Notes under the pieces: generated by a model
The model's input: only the letters and a program-made list of their open reading frames with translations
Told to the model about the DNA's origin: nothing
The model's database searches: none
Source of the DNA: Hyalella azteca
Lineage: Eukaryota > Arthropoda > Malacostraca > Amphipoda > Hyalellidae
Assembly: GCF_000764305.2 (NCBI RefSeq)
Contig: NW_025932041.1
Span: 449,478 to 513,477, forward strand
Length of the DNA stretch: 64,000 nucleotides
Reading direction: 5' to 3'
Translations under genes and position numbers: made by a program
Part shown: positions 36,701 through 48,030 of the stretch, in pieces
Layout: each line of letters begins with the position of its first letter
Position numbering within the stretch: position 1 is the stretch's first letter

Positions 36701-39700
36701 AATTCTTGATTTTTGTGTCAATGGTCGAGCATTATGAAGTCATTTTTAGCCAAATGATTTATAATTGTCTGTTTATTATAATTAATTAAGTTTTGTATGT
36801 GCAGGCAGGGCATGCGTCGGCGTGCCGCTGCTGAGGAGATCGTCGCACTGCCACTCAAGCTACACGAGCCATGGAAGCCCCTGGACTGCCATGAACCCAA
36901 ACTCTCACCGCGCCCCGTCAGAGCTGGCAGACTTCGGCGTCCTCCTCCCTGCTCCTGCCACAAAACTCCGCCTGTAAATCCTTATTTATTCCTTATAACT
37001 TATTGCACGTCGCTTTGTTTGTAAACGTCACTTTGTTGGTAAATCGTCACTTTGTTGGTAAATCGTCACTTTGTTGGTAAATCGTCACTTTGTTGGTAAA
37101 TCGTCACTTTGTTGGTAAAATGTGACTTTGTTGGTAAATTTTCTAAGAATAGTGCATAATCTGAGACCGGCTATGTAAGCTTCATGGAGAGTATATATTT
37201 AATTGTCAAACCATTGAACTTTCTATTGATGAAAGTTCAACAATATTGTTGCATGTAGGGTAGCGTCCTGAATGTATCAATGATCTGCTATGATCTATAA
37301 TCTATTCCCAGGCCAACATTCGGAAGCGCAAAAAATGTGCCGATAAAATCTCTGGCAAAGCTACTGATGAATCTCCACCCATCGACCAGCACCTACTGAA
37401 GCACCTACCCGATCTTGCTAACAACAATAATACCACTAGCAAAGCAGATCTTCACCCTGCTCTGAGAGACCAAGTAAGTATTGTTTTTTGTATTGATATA
37501 GATTTTCTCTCGATGAAATACAGTTCTTTATTTTTTGTTTGGATTCTTTAACTCTCTTTTTTGTTTTGTGTGACCTATTTTAATTCAATAGATTTCAAGA
37601 TTTGCGATCCCAGATACAATACAGGTTGACTTAGTGATGAGTAAGGTTCCTGTTAAGTTAGACAGTCAAATGTCTTCTAAGACCATGCTGAGGTGGAGGA
37701 CTTAAGACTTGAGAAAGTCTTAAGTCTTGGGAAGACTTAAGTCTTAGGTCTTGGGAAGACAAGACTTAAGACTTGGGAGCTGTATCCAGTGGAATCTGAT
37801 ACACTGCTGACGGGCAAAGGCTTGCCAGCCTTACACTAGCATATAACACGTAACAGTTTCTTATGATGTAACGCCAACGCACACATTACAGACCTTGTGA
37901 CTTGTGAACAGATCCTTGTATAACTTACATTAATGTTGCCAGGCTTTGCAAGAAGAAGAAACCCGCGCTGAGCTGTTGAGACAAAGACGCGTATGCGCGG
38001 CAGCACCAGACGGCGCGCCCGAGAGGATTGCGGAGACGGACAATCTTCAGCAGCACGACGCGCCCTTTGGTCTGGACGATGATGATGATATTGCTGCCGA
38101 TGCAGCTTTGGGTGGGTGATTTTTTTAATAGATATTAAGTTGCAAATTCAATTCTTTACTTGCTTGACAGTGTAATCAACATTTACCCTTTATCAACCTG
38201 ATTACTTAACTAAACGCGGCAAATTAATGAACCTATTTGTACTCGTTGATCTGTTGGTATCTATTACAGTATTTCATCTATTTTACGACGTATATCACTA
38301 CCTATAGTTTGTATATGTAACTTGGTCTATTTATTTGATATTTTTAAGTAATTTTTTTAATTTGTTGGTGATTAATTTTCATCCTTTAGGCTTTTTGTTA
38401 TCGTTTTGCATATCTTAATTAAGGTTTCATACAATGTATAATTTCAAAGTTATTAGTTCACCTAAATAATATAGGACCATAACAGAGTTTGTGACTAATG
38501 ACATTCATCAAGAATACATCCAAGTAAACAATTTTCTTTAGGATATCCTGCGTTAATGTTTGTTGCCTTCAAAGTTTTTATTCATTTTAAATCAGTTTGT
38601 CTTCTTTGAAGACATCAGCGAAGTTGGAGATACTTGAAATAGAGTGCAGAGATTTTTGGATAGTTGCTTCGAAATTGTACCTGGTAAGTGAAGGCAAATT
38701 TGTTGTGCAGACGTTGACGACGCAGAGATGGTCCCTAATTTGTCATTTGACCTGCCCGACCCACACACTGGCTTGCTGGGCGATGACGACGTCGGACGGT
38801 CTGGACGTGATAGGGTGAACCCCTCAGCTGCTCACAACGACACGCTGCAGTACGAGCCTGACGGCGAGTACGAGGCACTCGTGCAGCAGTGGGTGGCTGA
38901 GTACATCGTTAATGCCCAGGTATTGTTCGATGAGATCTTAGTTAATGCTTTAGTGGGTGTCTGGCTGAGTTACATTGTTAATGCCCAGGTATTGTTTGAC
39001 GCGATCTTAGTAAGAGCTTTAGTGGAGGACCGGCTGAGTTACATTGTTAATACCCATGTATTGTTCGATGCGATCTTAGTAAGAGCTTTAGTTAATGGCT
39101 GCCTAAAGTACATCGTTAATGCCCAGGTATTGTTCGATGCGATCTTAGTAAGAGCTTTAGTGGGTGTCTGGCTGAGTTACATTGTTAATGCCCAGGTAGT
39201 GTTTGATGCGATCTTAGTAAGAGCTTTAGTTAATGGCTGCCTAAATTACATCGTTAATGCAGAGGTATTGTTTGATGCGATCATAATAAGAGCTTTAGTG
39301 GAGGACCGGCTGAGTTACATTGTTAATGCCCTGGTATTGTTTGATGCGATCCTAGTAAGAGCTTTAGTAGATGGCTGAGTGCATCGTTAATGCCCAGATA
39401 TTGTTTTATACGATCTTGGTAATAGCTTGGTTTTCAGGCAAGAATTCTTAATCAGGTTGGCGCAAGAGAGCAACTGTAACGTTACACTTGTGAATAATTT
39501 TTAGTCATAGTTCCATCAATTCCAATCATACATTTTTAATTTCTGACACAACGTGTTGGTGGAATAATCTAGTATATTTTTAAACTATGCTTTGGTTTTA
39601 TTGCAATTATTACAGTTATTTTTGATTTCCTCATTCATAATTGCCCAACTGTTACGTGTTATAAACCTTGCAGGACAGCATAGCGTCGAGCGAACTGGTG

Positions 39701-41387
39701 AAACGTGTGAGCAAATGGAGGTCTAAAATTTCTCCTGTTTTGGCTTTGGAAGAAGAAAGGCAAGCGTTCGACATTCATGCCTACGGTGACAAGGTTATTA
39801 TTGCTCTAAAATTTAATATATTGTTTTCATGTTGCTTGTATTTAATTATGCACCAATGGAAAGAATTAATTCACTAAGCACCAAAAAAAGTTGCATTCAC
39901 ATTGATTATTAAATTCGGTGAGCTTTGTGTGAAGAATGTGTTCTTATGTTCTGAACAGTTTGCTCCACAAATGAATCTTTATTTAATAGCGAATTCAGAT
40001 TTCCGACAATTCAGGTGGTCGGACAAGTTGGCAATAGAATTGAAAAACACTATAAATCAAAAGTCAGGTTAGGCCTATAATATCTAAGTCAGCCAAGAAT
40101 CGAATATTTTATCAAAGTTTATTGAAATTGTACATTAGTTTGCCTGAGAACTTCTTTTAAGATTTATTTCGACTTGCAGATTTTGCGGAGTTTTACGTCC
40201 GATGTGGGTGAGGTGCTGCCGTTCAGGAACATCGTGTCGGGATTGCAGAGAAACGAAGTTGCTAGAATGTTCTTGTCATCTCTTATGCTGGTGAGCCCAT
40301 GCATAAACAAATTATTAATTTTTCTTGTAATTTTATTTCTGTGGCCATATAAGCTCTTATTGGTTTGTATCATGACGGCACGCTGAAAGTGATTGCTACG
40401 GCGTAATGCTGCATGGTTACAATTTAATTTTAGTTAAAAATGCGCACTATTAGCACGCGATGTTTATGAAGCTGTCACTAAACCCTTCTTTTTTGACAGG
40501 CAAACACGTACAACGTGGAGCCCATTTTAACTGAGCCTGGGGAGATGCCGATGGACTGCCTGACGTTAAGATTGTTGTCCCGCGTACGACACCACGAGGA
40601 GATGGAGGCGTACGTGGCCCCTTCTCAACACAACGTCCGGCCTGGCGAGGTCCAGGCGCCTGCCAGACGTTTGCTCTCCTCCCCTCGTCCGCCTGCCAAG
40701 AGGTGACAATATCTCGGTATTTTCTCTCGATCTCCGTATTTTGACATATGATTTGTACTTTCATCCGTTTTCTTTGACGATTTCAGTAATACTTACTTAA
40801 TGAAATAATCAGAATCGTTTTTTTTTTGGCATGCATAATTTTTTCACTTACATGCAACGTCAAAGTATTGTCCATAATTTTGAGGACTCGTCGGACTCTC
40901 AAAGCTTTACAATTATTATGATAATGAATATTTGGCGTTTGCTGGATCCACTTAGAACGTTAAAGTTCCAAAATACTTAGAAGTGGAGGCAAGAGGTTAA
41001 AAATATTCCACTGAATCTCTATTTATGCTCCAAAAATATCATTTTGCTCAGGCCTTATGATTAAACTAAAAATGCAAACTTTCATTTGTAATTTAATTGA
41101 TAATGTTTTTCAGAGGCAAACAATTACCTTCAAGAGGCAAAGCCAAAGTTTCACGGCGTCAGGAGCGAAATTTGGGCGACTCAGATACATCTGACTCAGA
41201 CTCTAGCATCTCTACAGCTTCTGAGCCTCTGACCAACGGAGTGGAGGAACCCACTGATCTCATATGTGATCGAATTACCAAAGTTACGGAAGGAACTGTC
41301 TGCACGGACATCACACAGCGGGCAGTCAACGATCCAGAACTCCTGCTCCAAGCGCGAGCAGGAAAGAGAGCTTTAAGTGTAGAGTAA
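33765..41387 (+). CDS. NCAPH2: Condensin-2 complex subunit H2 (kleisin beta), complete
   Basis: Thirteen exons join in phase: 33765-33863, 33999-34124, 34352-34852, 35544-35604, 36315-36447, 36805-36973, 37312-37473, 37943-38111, 38711-38919, 39674-39793, 40180-40290, 40500-40702, 41114-41387; 778 residues. The ATG at 33765 lies 24 nt inside an exon starting at 33741, so the 5' UTR is spliced. Residues 9-75 ([33 protein letters not shown]) are the H2 N-terminal domain; [11 protein letters not shown] (about 573-583) to SLRLL-like [22 protein letters not shown] (quoted in part) is the C-terminal winged-helix domain. NCAPH2 bridges SMC2-SMC4 and the HEAT subunits in condensin II for chromosome compaction. 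Unusual: a roughly 110-residue serine-rich, acidic C-terminal extension, and a 69-bp repeat of the exon 9/10-side donor at 38919. The GTTATT donor after 39793 is weak. Confidence 0.92.
35770..35900. repeat. Intronic minisatellite, 21 bp, about 6 copies
   Basis: The unit is GCCATGAGTTCTTTGCTCTG plus T, in the NCAPH2 intron after exon 5. All units are 21 bp (a multiple of three), which keeps frames open on both strands; these frames are not genes. Confidence 0.92.
37020..37140 (+). repeat. Intronic minisatellite, 19 bp, about 6 copies, carrying GGTAAAT
   Basis: The unit GTAAATCGTCACTTTGTTG begins 45 nt after the exon 6-side donor (CCT followed by GTAAAT at 36974). Every unit contains TTGGTAAAT, which fits a 5' splice-site consensus, and the real donor is also GTAAAT. 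Confidence 0.9.
37690..37780. repeat. Interlaced palindromic AAGTCTTAAGACTT repeats
   Basis: AAGACTT and AAGTCTT alternate with GGGAAGAC in an NCAPH2 intron, about six half-sites within 80 bp. Confidence 0.7.
38896..39400 (+). repeat. 69-bp tandem array duplicating an NCAPH2 exon end and its splice donor, 8 copies
   Basis: The exon ending at 38919 (TACATCGTTAATGCCCAG) plus intron start (GTATTGTTCGATG) recurs with GT at 38920, 38989, 39058, 39127, 39196, 39265 and 39334, each exactly 69 bp apart; the eighth copy (39398) has AT for GT and is 64 bp on. The NCAPH2 frame stays open through seven copies to a TGA at 39376-39378, encoding 23-residue units of the type [18 protein letters not shown] plus a variable triplet. 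Comparison with vertebrate NCAPH2 length places normal splicing at the first donor. Confidence 0.93.
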
Positions 41388-44300
41388 CTGTAAAGATGAT
41401 TAATTCGTGCAGAGTGAATGACGGCACGGCTTAACATGGCGTGTATTTTCAGTTTGGGATGTTGCTCTTTTAATGTTGAAGTTACCTGTTGTCTACTAAA
41501 TATTTCTGATTGAGGTGTCACATTTGTTTTCTTGCACAGTTTTGGTGTGTCACCCCACAAGGGACCTGATTATTGTACATTTAGTTAATTTATTAATTTC
41601 TAAAAGAATTAGAGGTGTGATGCATGCTGGAATTGCGTTTTGATGGATTTTGGTATACTTTTACACACTTTTTATGTTGACAAGAACTTGGAATATTGGA
41701 TTGGAATGTATTTTTAGCCTATTTGTGCTCAAGCAAAGAAAGTACTATTTTTGGAACTCCATTATTCACAGTAAATATTTTTCCAGAACCGTCGAAAAGT
41801 TACTCTCCATTCCAGTGTAATCAATGACTCTGCTATTAGAGAAAAATGGTAACAAGTAGACAGATTGTGAGGCATGACCTAATTAAAAAATATCAACGCT
41901 AACTGGTCGTAATAAACTAGTTTTTGAAATTTAACGTTGTTCGTTATCCATAAAACCTTTAGAGTAAAAAAAAAAGAGAAATGAAAGAACTCGTTTCCAC
42001 ACTCGAGGTCAACAAATTTATTGATGAAAATTGCTGTCAACTTGCTAAGCCGACTAATTGATAAATTCACTGACAAATTAAACCAACAACTATGTTGATA
42101 AGTAACAATATTCAAAGGATGAAACTGCAGAGACGAGACATTGAACGATTTTTTTCGGGCGACTGCACTAATTCTTGGAGCACCATGAAATGTTGAAAGG
42201 CAATATAAATGCAATTCAAAATCAGCGTCAAAAAGAAAGATATCACTTACCCGGCCTGCTACCCTAGACGTTCAGATGAAGTCTGTGATCGCTAAAAAAA
42301 TCAATATTGCTGCTTGTGGCACACGATTGAGCAGGAAACGAGATTATGCATTTTTTCTCGGAGCTTGGAAGCTGAGGAACATCAGCAACAAATTACCTGA
42401 TTACTAAATCAAATTCTCCGTTGATGTCGAGTTCTTAGTTCTTGCACACATGAAAGATGAAATGAATTGTGAGAAAAACGGATCAACAAGTGCCAACTAC
42501 TCTTGCAATGAGCACGCGGCAGCGACATCCTAGTGACGCTCACTAGGATGGCACTTTTAAATAAGAGAATCAAAGACAACTACAGATTCTCAGTCGCGGC
42601 CTGCGGTACGCTAAGGTTAAAACAAGTGGATCAAAACAACATCGCACTCTGAACCAGGGTGAATAAAATTCAACGATGAAATAGATAAAAAAATAACAGG
42701 ACCAAGAAGTAACACTGGACATTTAAAACACTTTCATGTGATCTGGCCATTAATGACTAGACATTTTCCTACTGATTGCATTTTTTGACGATTGTTTACA
42801 TCGCGATTCTTCATTCAAAGTTCATTCATCAGCCCGCACACAACTATGACTTTGGTAGCAAAAAAAATTATCGTCCCATCATTTATATTGCTAAGCAGCT
42901 TTTTAAAAAGAAATGAAGTAATCATTCAGTAAGGTAACGGGCTTCACAGCAAAGAGACATATAACAGATTTGAATGAACGGCAGGAGGATGTAGAAAGTT
43001 CAAACATTTATAATAACAACGTAAATTAAAGATGAAACGACTCAGGTGCGTGGAAAGCTTCAATTTGACAATGTCATTGAAACAATTACACGTAAAGCAC
43101 CATTAGTTTTTATGGTGTAATCGAGCTGCCTACCGTACAAGATAAGCAAGAATTTAAGTACTAATCAGAGGAGATAAATGTCGCAAAACCATGCAATTAT
43201 ATACGTACTCGTATCAATGCTAAGTGGAAGACATACACATGGAAACCAGTTGATGGTTAGCAAGCCTGTTCAGCGAGAAGTTGTTCGCCAGTTATCCAAG
43301 TCAAGTGCAGCTGTCGGTATCATGAATAAGATGGCTAAGTTCAGAGAAAGAGATAAATAATAATGAATAATATTAAGTACAAAAATATTAATAGGTACAA
43401 AATAATCATTAGCAACCAATTCTTGATCGCAAGAGCAAAGGCACCGGACAATTAGGCAGTAACTAGATTCATTTGCAACGCAATTCTTTCGAAAAGCATA
43501 AAACAACTCAACCAAAGGAAATGAATTCACTTTAAACTCAAAGCTCCTATGTAACTCATGATCCAAACATTGAAGCCTACAGCAATCAAAACTAAAATTT
43601 TCACAAGAACAACGAGAGTAACAGAGCAAAACAGACTTCTGGACTGGATGTAAAAGGTCTTGATACTTTACTATTCTGAATCGAATCTCTACTTCTTGCA
43701 AGCAACGGAGTCTGACATATTTTTTGAGGCCACACATTTTTATTGCATTCATAAATGTATTACAAGGCATTAATGCTTCACATATACATAGAGATTCGTA
43801 GATGTGAAAATACGTGAAGAATAAAACATTTTTTTACTATTGGCTCATTACCGCAGATAACAACATTATATATTAAAACATATTGTAACCATTAGATTCG
43901 ATAATTGTCAAGAATACTACAAAAGAGATAACGAGGGCAAATATGACATTCTTTCCATACAACTTCTCAGTAAATTGATGCTAACGCCGAGCTAACTGTT
44001 CTGTATTACGAACGGTGTTAGAAACTATCAAATCCACGAGTTCTTTGTAGAATTCTGTACTTATCTGGATCTCGAACCGACAACTCACTGCTCCAATTTA
44101 GCTCTTCTTTACCAATGTACAAATTGCCCGATTTTGATAAAAATTTGCACAGGTTAGACAATAATCGAATCCTCAACACACAGCTCTTATTTCGGTAAAC
44201 TCAACAGTGATTCAACACATTTATGAGGAAGAAATGCCGCAAACAATTTTATCTTTACAAATAATCCTATTTAAATAGAGTAAAGTAAACACTTAGCAGG

Positions 44301-44392
44301 ATCACTATATAAATTATCGATATAAAAACACGCATGCACAAAATAATGCTACAGATTCATTTCAAAATTTGAAACGCCGAAAAAGAGACACA
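41388..44392. other. NCAPH2 3' side and intergenic sequence
   Basis: An AATAAA at 41911-41916 could end NCAPH2 transcripts. CATCCTAGTGA / TCACTAGGATG (42526-42550) is a perfect 11-bp-arm dyad with a CGC loop. Otherwise only unconvincing open frames. Confidence 0.45.
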
Positions 44393-44935
44393 TTACCACG
44401 AATCATCCATTTTTCCAATGAAGGTCGACATTATTTCGTCGTCTTGGGTGAATTTTCCAGCTTCCTGAAGGAGCGAACAAATGTAAGGTCCAGCATGCAG
44501 TTATTACAAATAAAGGTTATGCTAAAATAATAAAATATTAAAATCAAGAATGAAAACTAATTGTGAATTTCTGGCTTGATTTATAAATCGATGATTTCTC
44601 ATGTACATTTATAAGGCTGCAAATAAGAAGTTTACAGAAAATCAGCATCGTAGACTGAACGATAATGCCCAAAAAAGAAATGGCTATTTGGCAGATATCA
44701 GATGTTGAATGAACTTCGAGTAAACCGATTTTCAACGAAATCAACATAATCATTTGCCCAGTACAAAGGCTGTGAATAGGGACAAAGTGTGTTGCGTAAC
44801 ATCAGTATAGTAGTTATATTTCAACCTAAATCAATACATTTAATTTTAGAAGAGGAGAGAATATCATACCATTTTGAATTTCTTTAAAATACTGTTTAGC
44901 TTTCAGGGAAGCTGTATGCATATCAACGTTTGCTC
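44393..44935 (-). CDS. Possible two-exon 3' end of an unrecognised gene
   Basis: On the minus strand a candidate exon around 44935-44870 ends at a good donor (AAAATG followed by GTATGA), and a second from 44460 (acceptor GAAG) or 44464 (acceptor TTCAG) reaches a TAA at 44395-44393. With the 44460 acceptor the phase is consistent and the peptide would end GKFTQDDEIMSTFIGKMDDSW. It is hydrophilic and protein-like, but I recognise no family, the upstream acceptor is weak, and no further exons were found. Confidence 0.25.
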
Positions 44936-46097
44936 CCGCACGTCTCAGACTTTATCTTAGCCTACTTACGACAAAACACACGAAAACATGAAAAACAATA
45001 TAAAAATAAGCTACAGTATACAAATTCCTAAAATTTATTACAAAAATACAGCTTGATAAAAATATATTCTTTAGCTACCTAATTCACTCAGTTTTGTAAG
45101 TAAGGATATGAAGAAGACTTATTCTCTTAAAATATCCTATGAGTAATGAGCTCAACTCGTCTTCACTACAGTAAATTACCTCTTAAATTACAGAAAACGA
45201 AAAACAACTTAGTTTTAGTCGCGTACAAATGCAGCAGTATCCCCTCTAGGACTCGGATGGATATTTCCCATAACACCGTTTAGGTTCAATGCCTCAACAG
45301 ATTAACACATATGCCCAGCTGACAATCCGGACAAATTCTGATATAATCCTGATATTGGAGCAGATGTGCATAAGAAATCGAGTCTTCAGATCTGGACAAA
45401 TGGAAAATTACCAAAGTATTGGTGAGTAAAATGACGTGAAAACCACAGTAATTTTTGATTTATGATAAATTAAAGGTATCAATAATTATCTAATATCAGA
45501 TGGAAGAGAAGATGACTTATTTACTATTCTAAGAAACGAGCATTGATTTATAATTGAGATTCACGATGATAACACAAGACAGAAGAGTGCCTTTAAAACG
45601 TGTAATAACGAGTCGTCACTAGCTCGCAGGTTTGGCCGAAATTTATAGTTTCCAGTATGCTGGATTAAGTACTTCGTGGTGCAATGCTTCGTATATTACG
45701 ACATTGTAGGAAAGTAATCCTTTAATCACACAGGCAACAACAATGGCGTAAAATTAACGTTACAGAAATGATTTGCATTGTTATTGCGCAAAGTTTTTTT
45801 TAAGGGAATTCTTGTAATTTAACGTAATCAACCTAGCTATGCAAGTTATAATAATATAATGACAGAAATAATATCGTCCATAGCTAAGATGATAAGTTGG
45901 AATTAACATAAATTCGCCTCATTAATTGTGGAAAATCCATTGCTAAGGAGTTAAAATCTGAAATGCACGTTGCCTTACAGAAGAATTTTTGATAGCACAA
46001 ACACTCATTATGTCAGCATTAAAATTGAAGATCTTTCAGCAACATCACAATATTTGCCAATCTTTCTTCAGATTGAATCCAAATATTTTCTGGTGCA
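44936..46097. other. Intergenic or 3' flank, nothing recognised
   Basis: AT-rich with short open frames; includes the expected 3' UTR of the minus-strand TMEM263-like gene. Confidence 0.4.
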
Positions 46098-47631
46098 TCA
46101 GTCTCGATGTTCTTTTGACTTGGCGGTGGTGGCTTTAGAGACAACACTGGATGCTCCTGAAGCGACAGCACCAATAACAGACCCCGCCCCGTTCACCACG
46201 CCTGAACTCACTGAGTAAGTGGTACCAGCAATCCATTTTGCTCCAGACACTCCAGCACCCACGCTGCCCGAGCCTGTAGACACCAACAGTCACTTAGATA
46301 TAACAATTGGATGTCAGCTAAAACCACGAGCAACAACATTATTCAATTCTGAACAGGGATGGTAACTGACTATTTTAATGCTGAACAGGGATGGTAACAG
46401 ACTATTTTAATTCTGAACAGGGATGGTAACTGACTATTTTAATTCTGAACAGGGAGGGTAACTGACTATTTTAATTCTGAACTGGGTTGGTAACCAAATA
46501 TTTTAATAAAAACATTTTTTGGCTAAAGTATAGGGTCATCAGCTTCCCAACAGTTGAATTTCATTTCAGACCATGTTTTCTTTCAGATGTAAGATGGAAA
46601 CTCTGATTGACAAGAGCATAGCAATTTTAGAATTGAGCAAGATTCGACATCTAAGCAAGAAAAAATTACAATGAAAGGAGCTTCTTAAAATCCTCCATTA
46701 CCTTTCAATTGCAGTATGAATGGTTAGAGTGCAAATTCTAAAGATATTTCTAAGAAAAACTTTGTACAAAATAAAGTTTGGAACTTAATGTAAATGAATA
46801 AATATTCAAGACAAACTACATAAACCAATACAATTAAGCATGGTGATCAAATACAGATAGAATTGGCCAATATATTCCCACCTTTGATTGAATGACTGAT
46901 CAAAAGAAAATTATTAAAATTACAGTCAGTACAAATGTATATCTAAAAATTAAATTCTGCAATTGTTCAAACTACGAAATTAAGCAAATTACAATGATTA
47001 TTATCAATAGAATAAATTTTTAATGGATCAGAGAAATATCAAAGCATAACTTAAACCATATCCAAGCATAACTTGAGCCATATCCAAGCATAACTTGAGC
47101 CATATCCAAGCATAACTTGAGCCATATCAAAGCATAACTTGAGCCATATCACAGCATAACTTGAGCCATATCAAAGCATAACTTGAGCCATATTAAAGCA
47201 TAACTTGAGCCATATCAAAGCATACCTTGAGCCATATCAAAGCATAACTTGAGCCATATCCAAGCATAACTTGAGCCATATCAAAGTATAACTTGAGTCT
47301 TGAGCCATATCAAAGCATAACTTGAACCATATCAAAGCATAACTTGAGCCATATCAAAGCATAACTTGAGCCATATCAAAGCATAACTTGAGCCATATCA
47401 AAGCATAACTTGAGCCATATCAAAGCATACCTTGAGCCATATCACAGCTGTAAGCTTACCAACAGAATATATTCCAGATGCCAGACCACACACAGCTTTG
47501 CTCAGGTAGCCTGACTGTGGAGCAGGGCTGGGCTCAGAGGAAGCAGATCCGATGGAGGCTGAATCTGGACTGGAGGTATCAACCTGTTTGGAGCCATCAT
47601 CCTTCTTGGTTGACCCATCGTCTGAGGAAGC
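46098..47631 (-). CDS. TMEM263-like small membrane protein, last two exons
   Basis: Two minus-strand exons, 47631-47460 and 46273-46098 (stop TGA at 46100-46098), join in phase 1 to give 116 residues; the start exon was not found. The N-terminal half is hydrophilic and rich in S, D, K and P. The C-terminal half has alternating G/A/S/V segments (GSVGAGVSGAKWIAG, then NGAGSVIGAVASGASSVVSK) and a short basic tail, the layout of TMEM263/C12orf23, where glycine-rich hydrophobic segments lie in membranes. Function of that family is poorly known. The intron carries minisatellites at both ends and so is unusually repeat-loaded. An alternative is another glycine-rich membrane peptide of similar composition. 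Confidence 0.68.
46335..46505. repeat. Intronic minisatellite, about 32 bp, 5 copies
   Basis: The unit is TTCTGAACAGGGATGGTAAC followed by TGACTATTTTAA. It lies about 60 nt upstream (gene sense) of the last-exon acceptor of the TMEM263-like gene. Confidence 0.92.
47035..47450 (-). repeat. Intronic minisatellite, 22 bp, about 18 copies, next to a splice donor
   Basis: On the minus strand the unit is ATATGGCTCAAGTTATGCTT plus TG. The array starts about 15 nt behind the donor of the 47631-47460 exon. Two units read CAAG followed by GTATGC, a donor-like string, where most have CAAGTTATG. Confidence 0.93.
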
Positions 47632-47784
47632 CTGAATAGATCATAGATGCTGGTAAATTGTCAAATTGCTATGCATATTTTAAATTTATTTATTTACAAC
47701 ACATTCTGCCTTATAGGATTGAGGTCAAGATATTTACAACTGCTTACTTTTCCCATGCTAAAGACATTCAAGAAAAGGGGTTGA

Positions 47785-48030
47785 ACTTGGCCCAGTGGTT
47801 ACAGTTCAGAGTACCAGGATTGGCGCAGAGAGGCGCGGGTTCGATCCCAGCTCTGTGCGCCAGTTTCTGGTCAGAATCGGCAAGGAGGCCGGGCGGTTAA
47901 GCACAGCAGAATTGTAACAGTGAGTTGCGAGTTCGAGACCGCAAAATGCTGTGAGTGTTCTGCGATGTTAAGAATCGGCGACAGGCCTACGGCCTACTAA
48001 ACGCTGAAACCGCTATTATATTATTTATTA
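47785..48030 (+). mobile_element. Dimeric tRNA-derived SINE, well preserved copy
   Basis: Two tRNA-like units follow one another. Unit 1 has an A-box TGGCCCAGTGG (47788) and B-box GGTTCGATCC (47838-47847). Unit 2 has GGCCGGGCGGTTAAGC, very like the A-box region of tRNA-Leu/Ser, and GAGTTCGAGACC as B-box. A 3' part with AATCGGCGACAGGCCTACGG ends in a TTA-rich microsatellite. These boxes form internal RNA polymerase III promoters. It lies upstream of the known TMEM263-like exons, probably inside that gene's 5' intron. Confidence 0.9.

Noticed and set aside
43270..43770. 166-codon minus-strand open frame
   Set aside because: Composition is cysteine and tyrosine rich in a non-protein-like way, no motif, and no splice context; a chance frame.
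45225..45310. Possible terminal exon on the minus strand ending in GDTAAFVRD and a stop
   Set aside because: Only about 23 codons after a weak acceptor, with no linked exon or known family.
47785..47960. Functional tRNA genes
   Set aside because: A and B boxes are present, but the sequence does not close into a clean cloverleaf and is embedded in a SINE with a tail and a second copy elsewhere.
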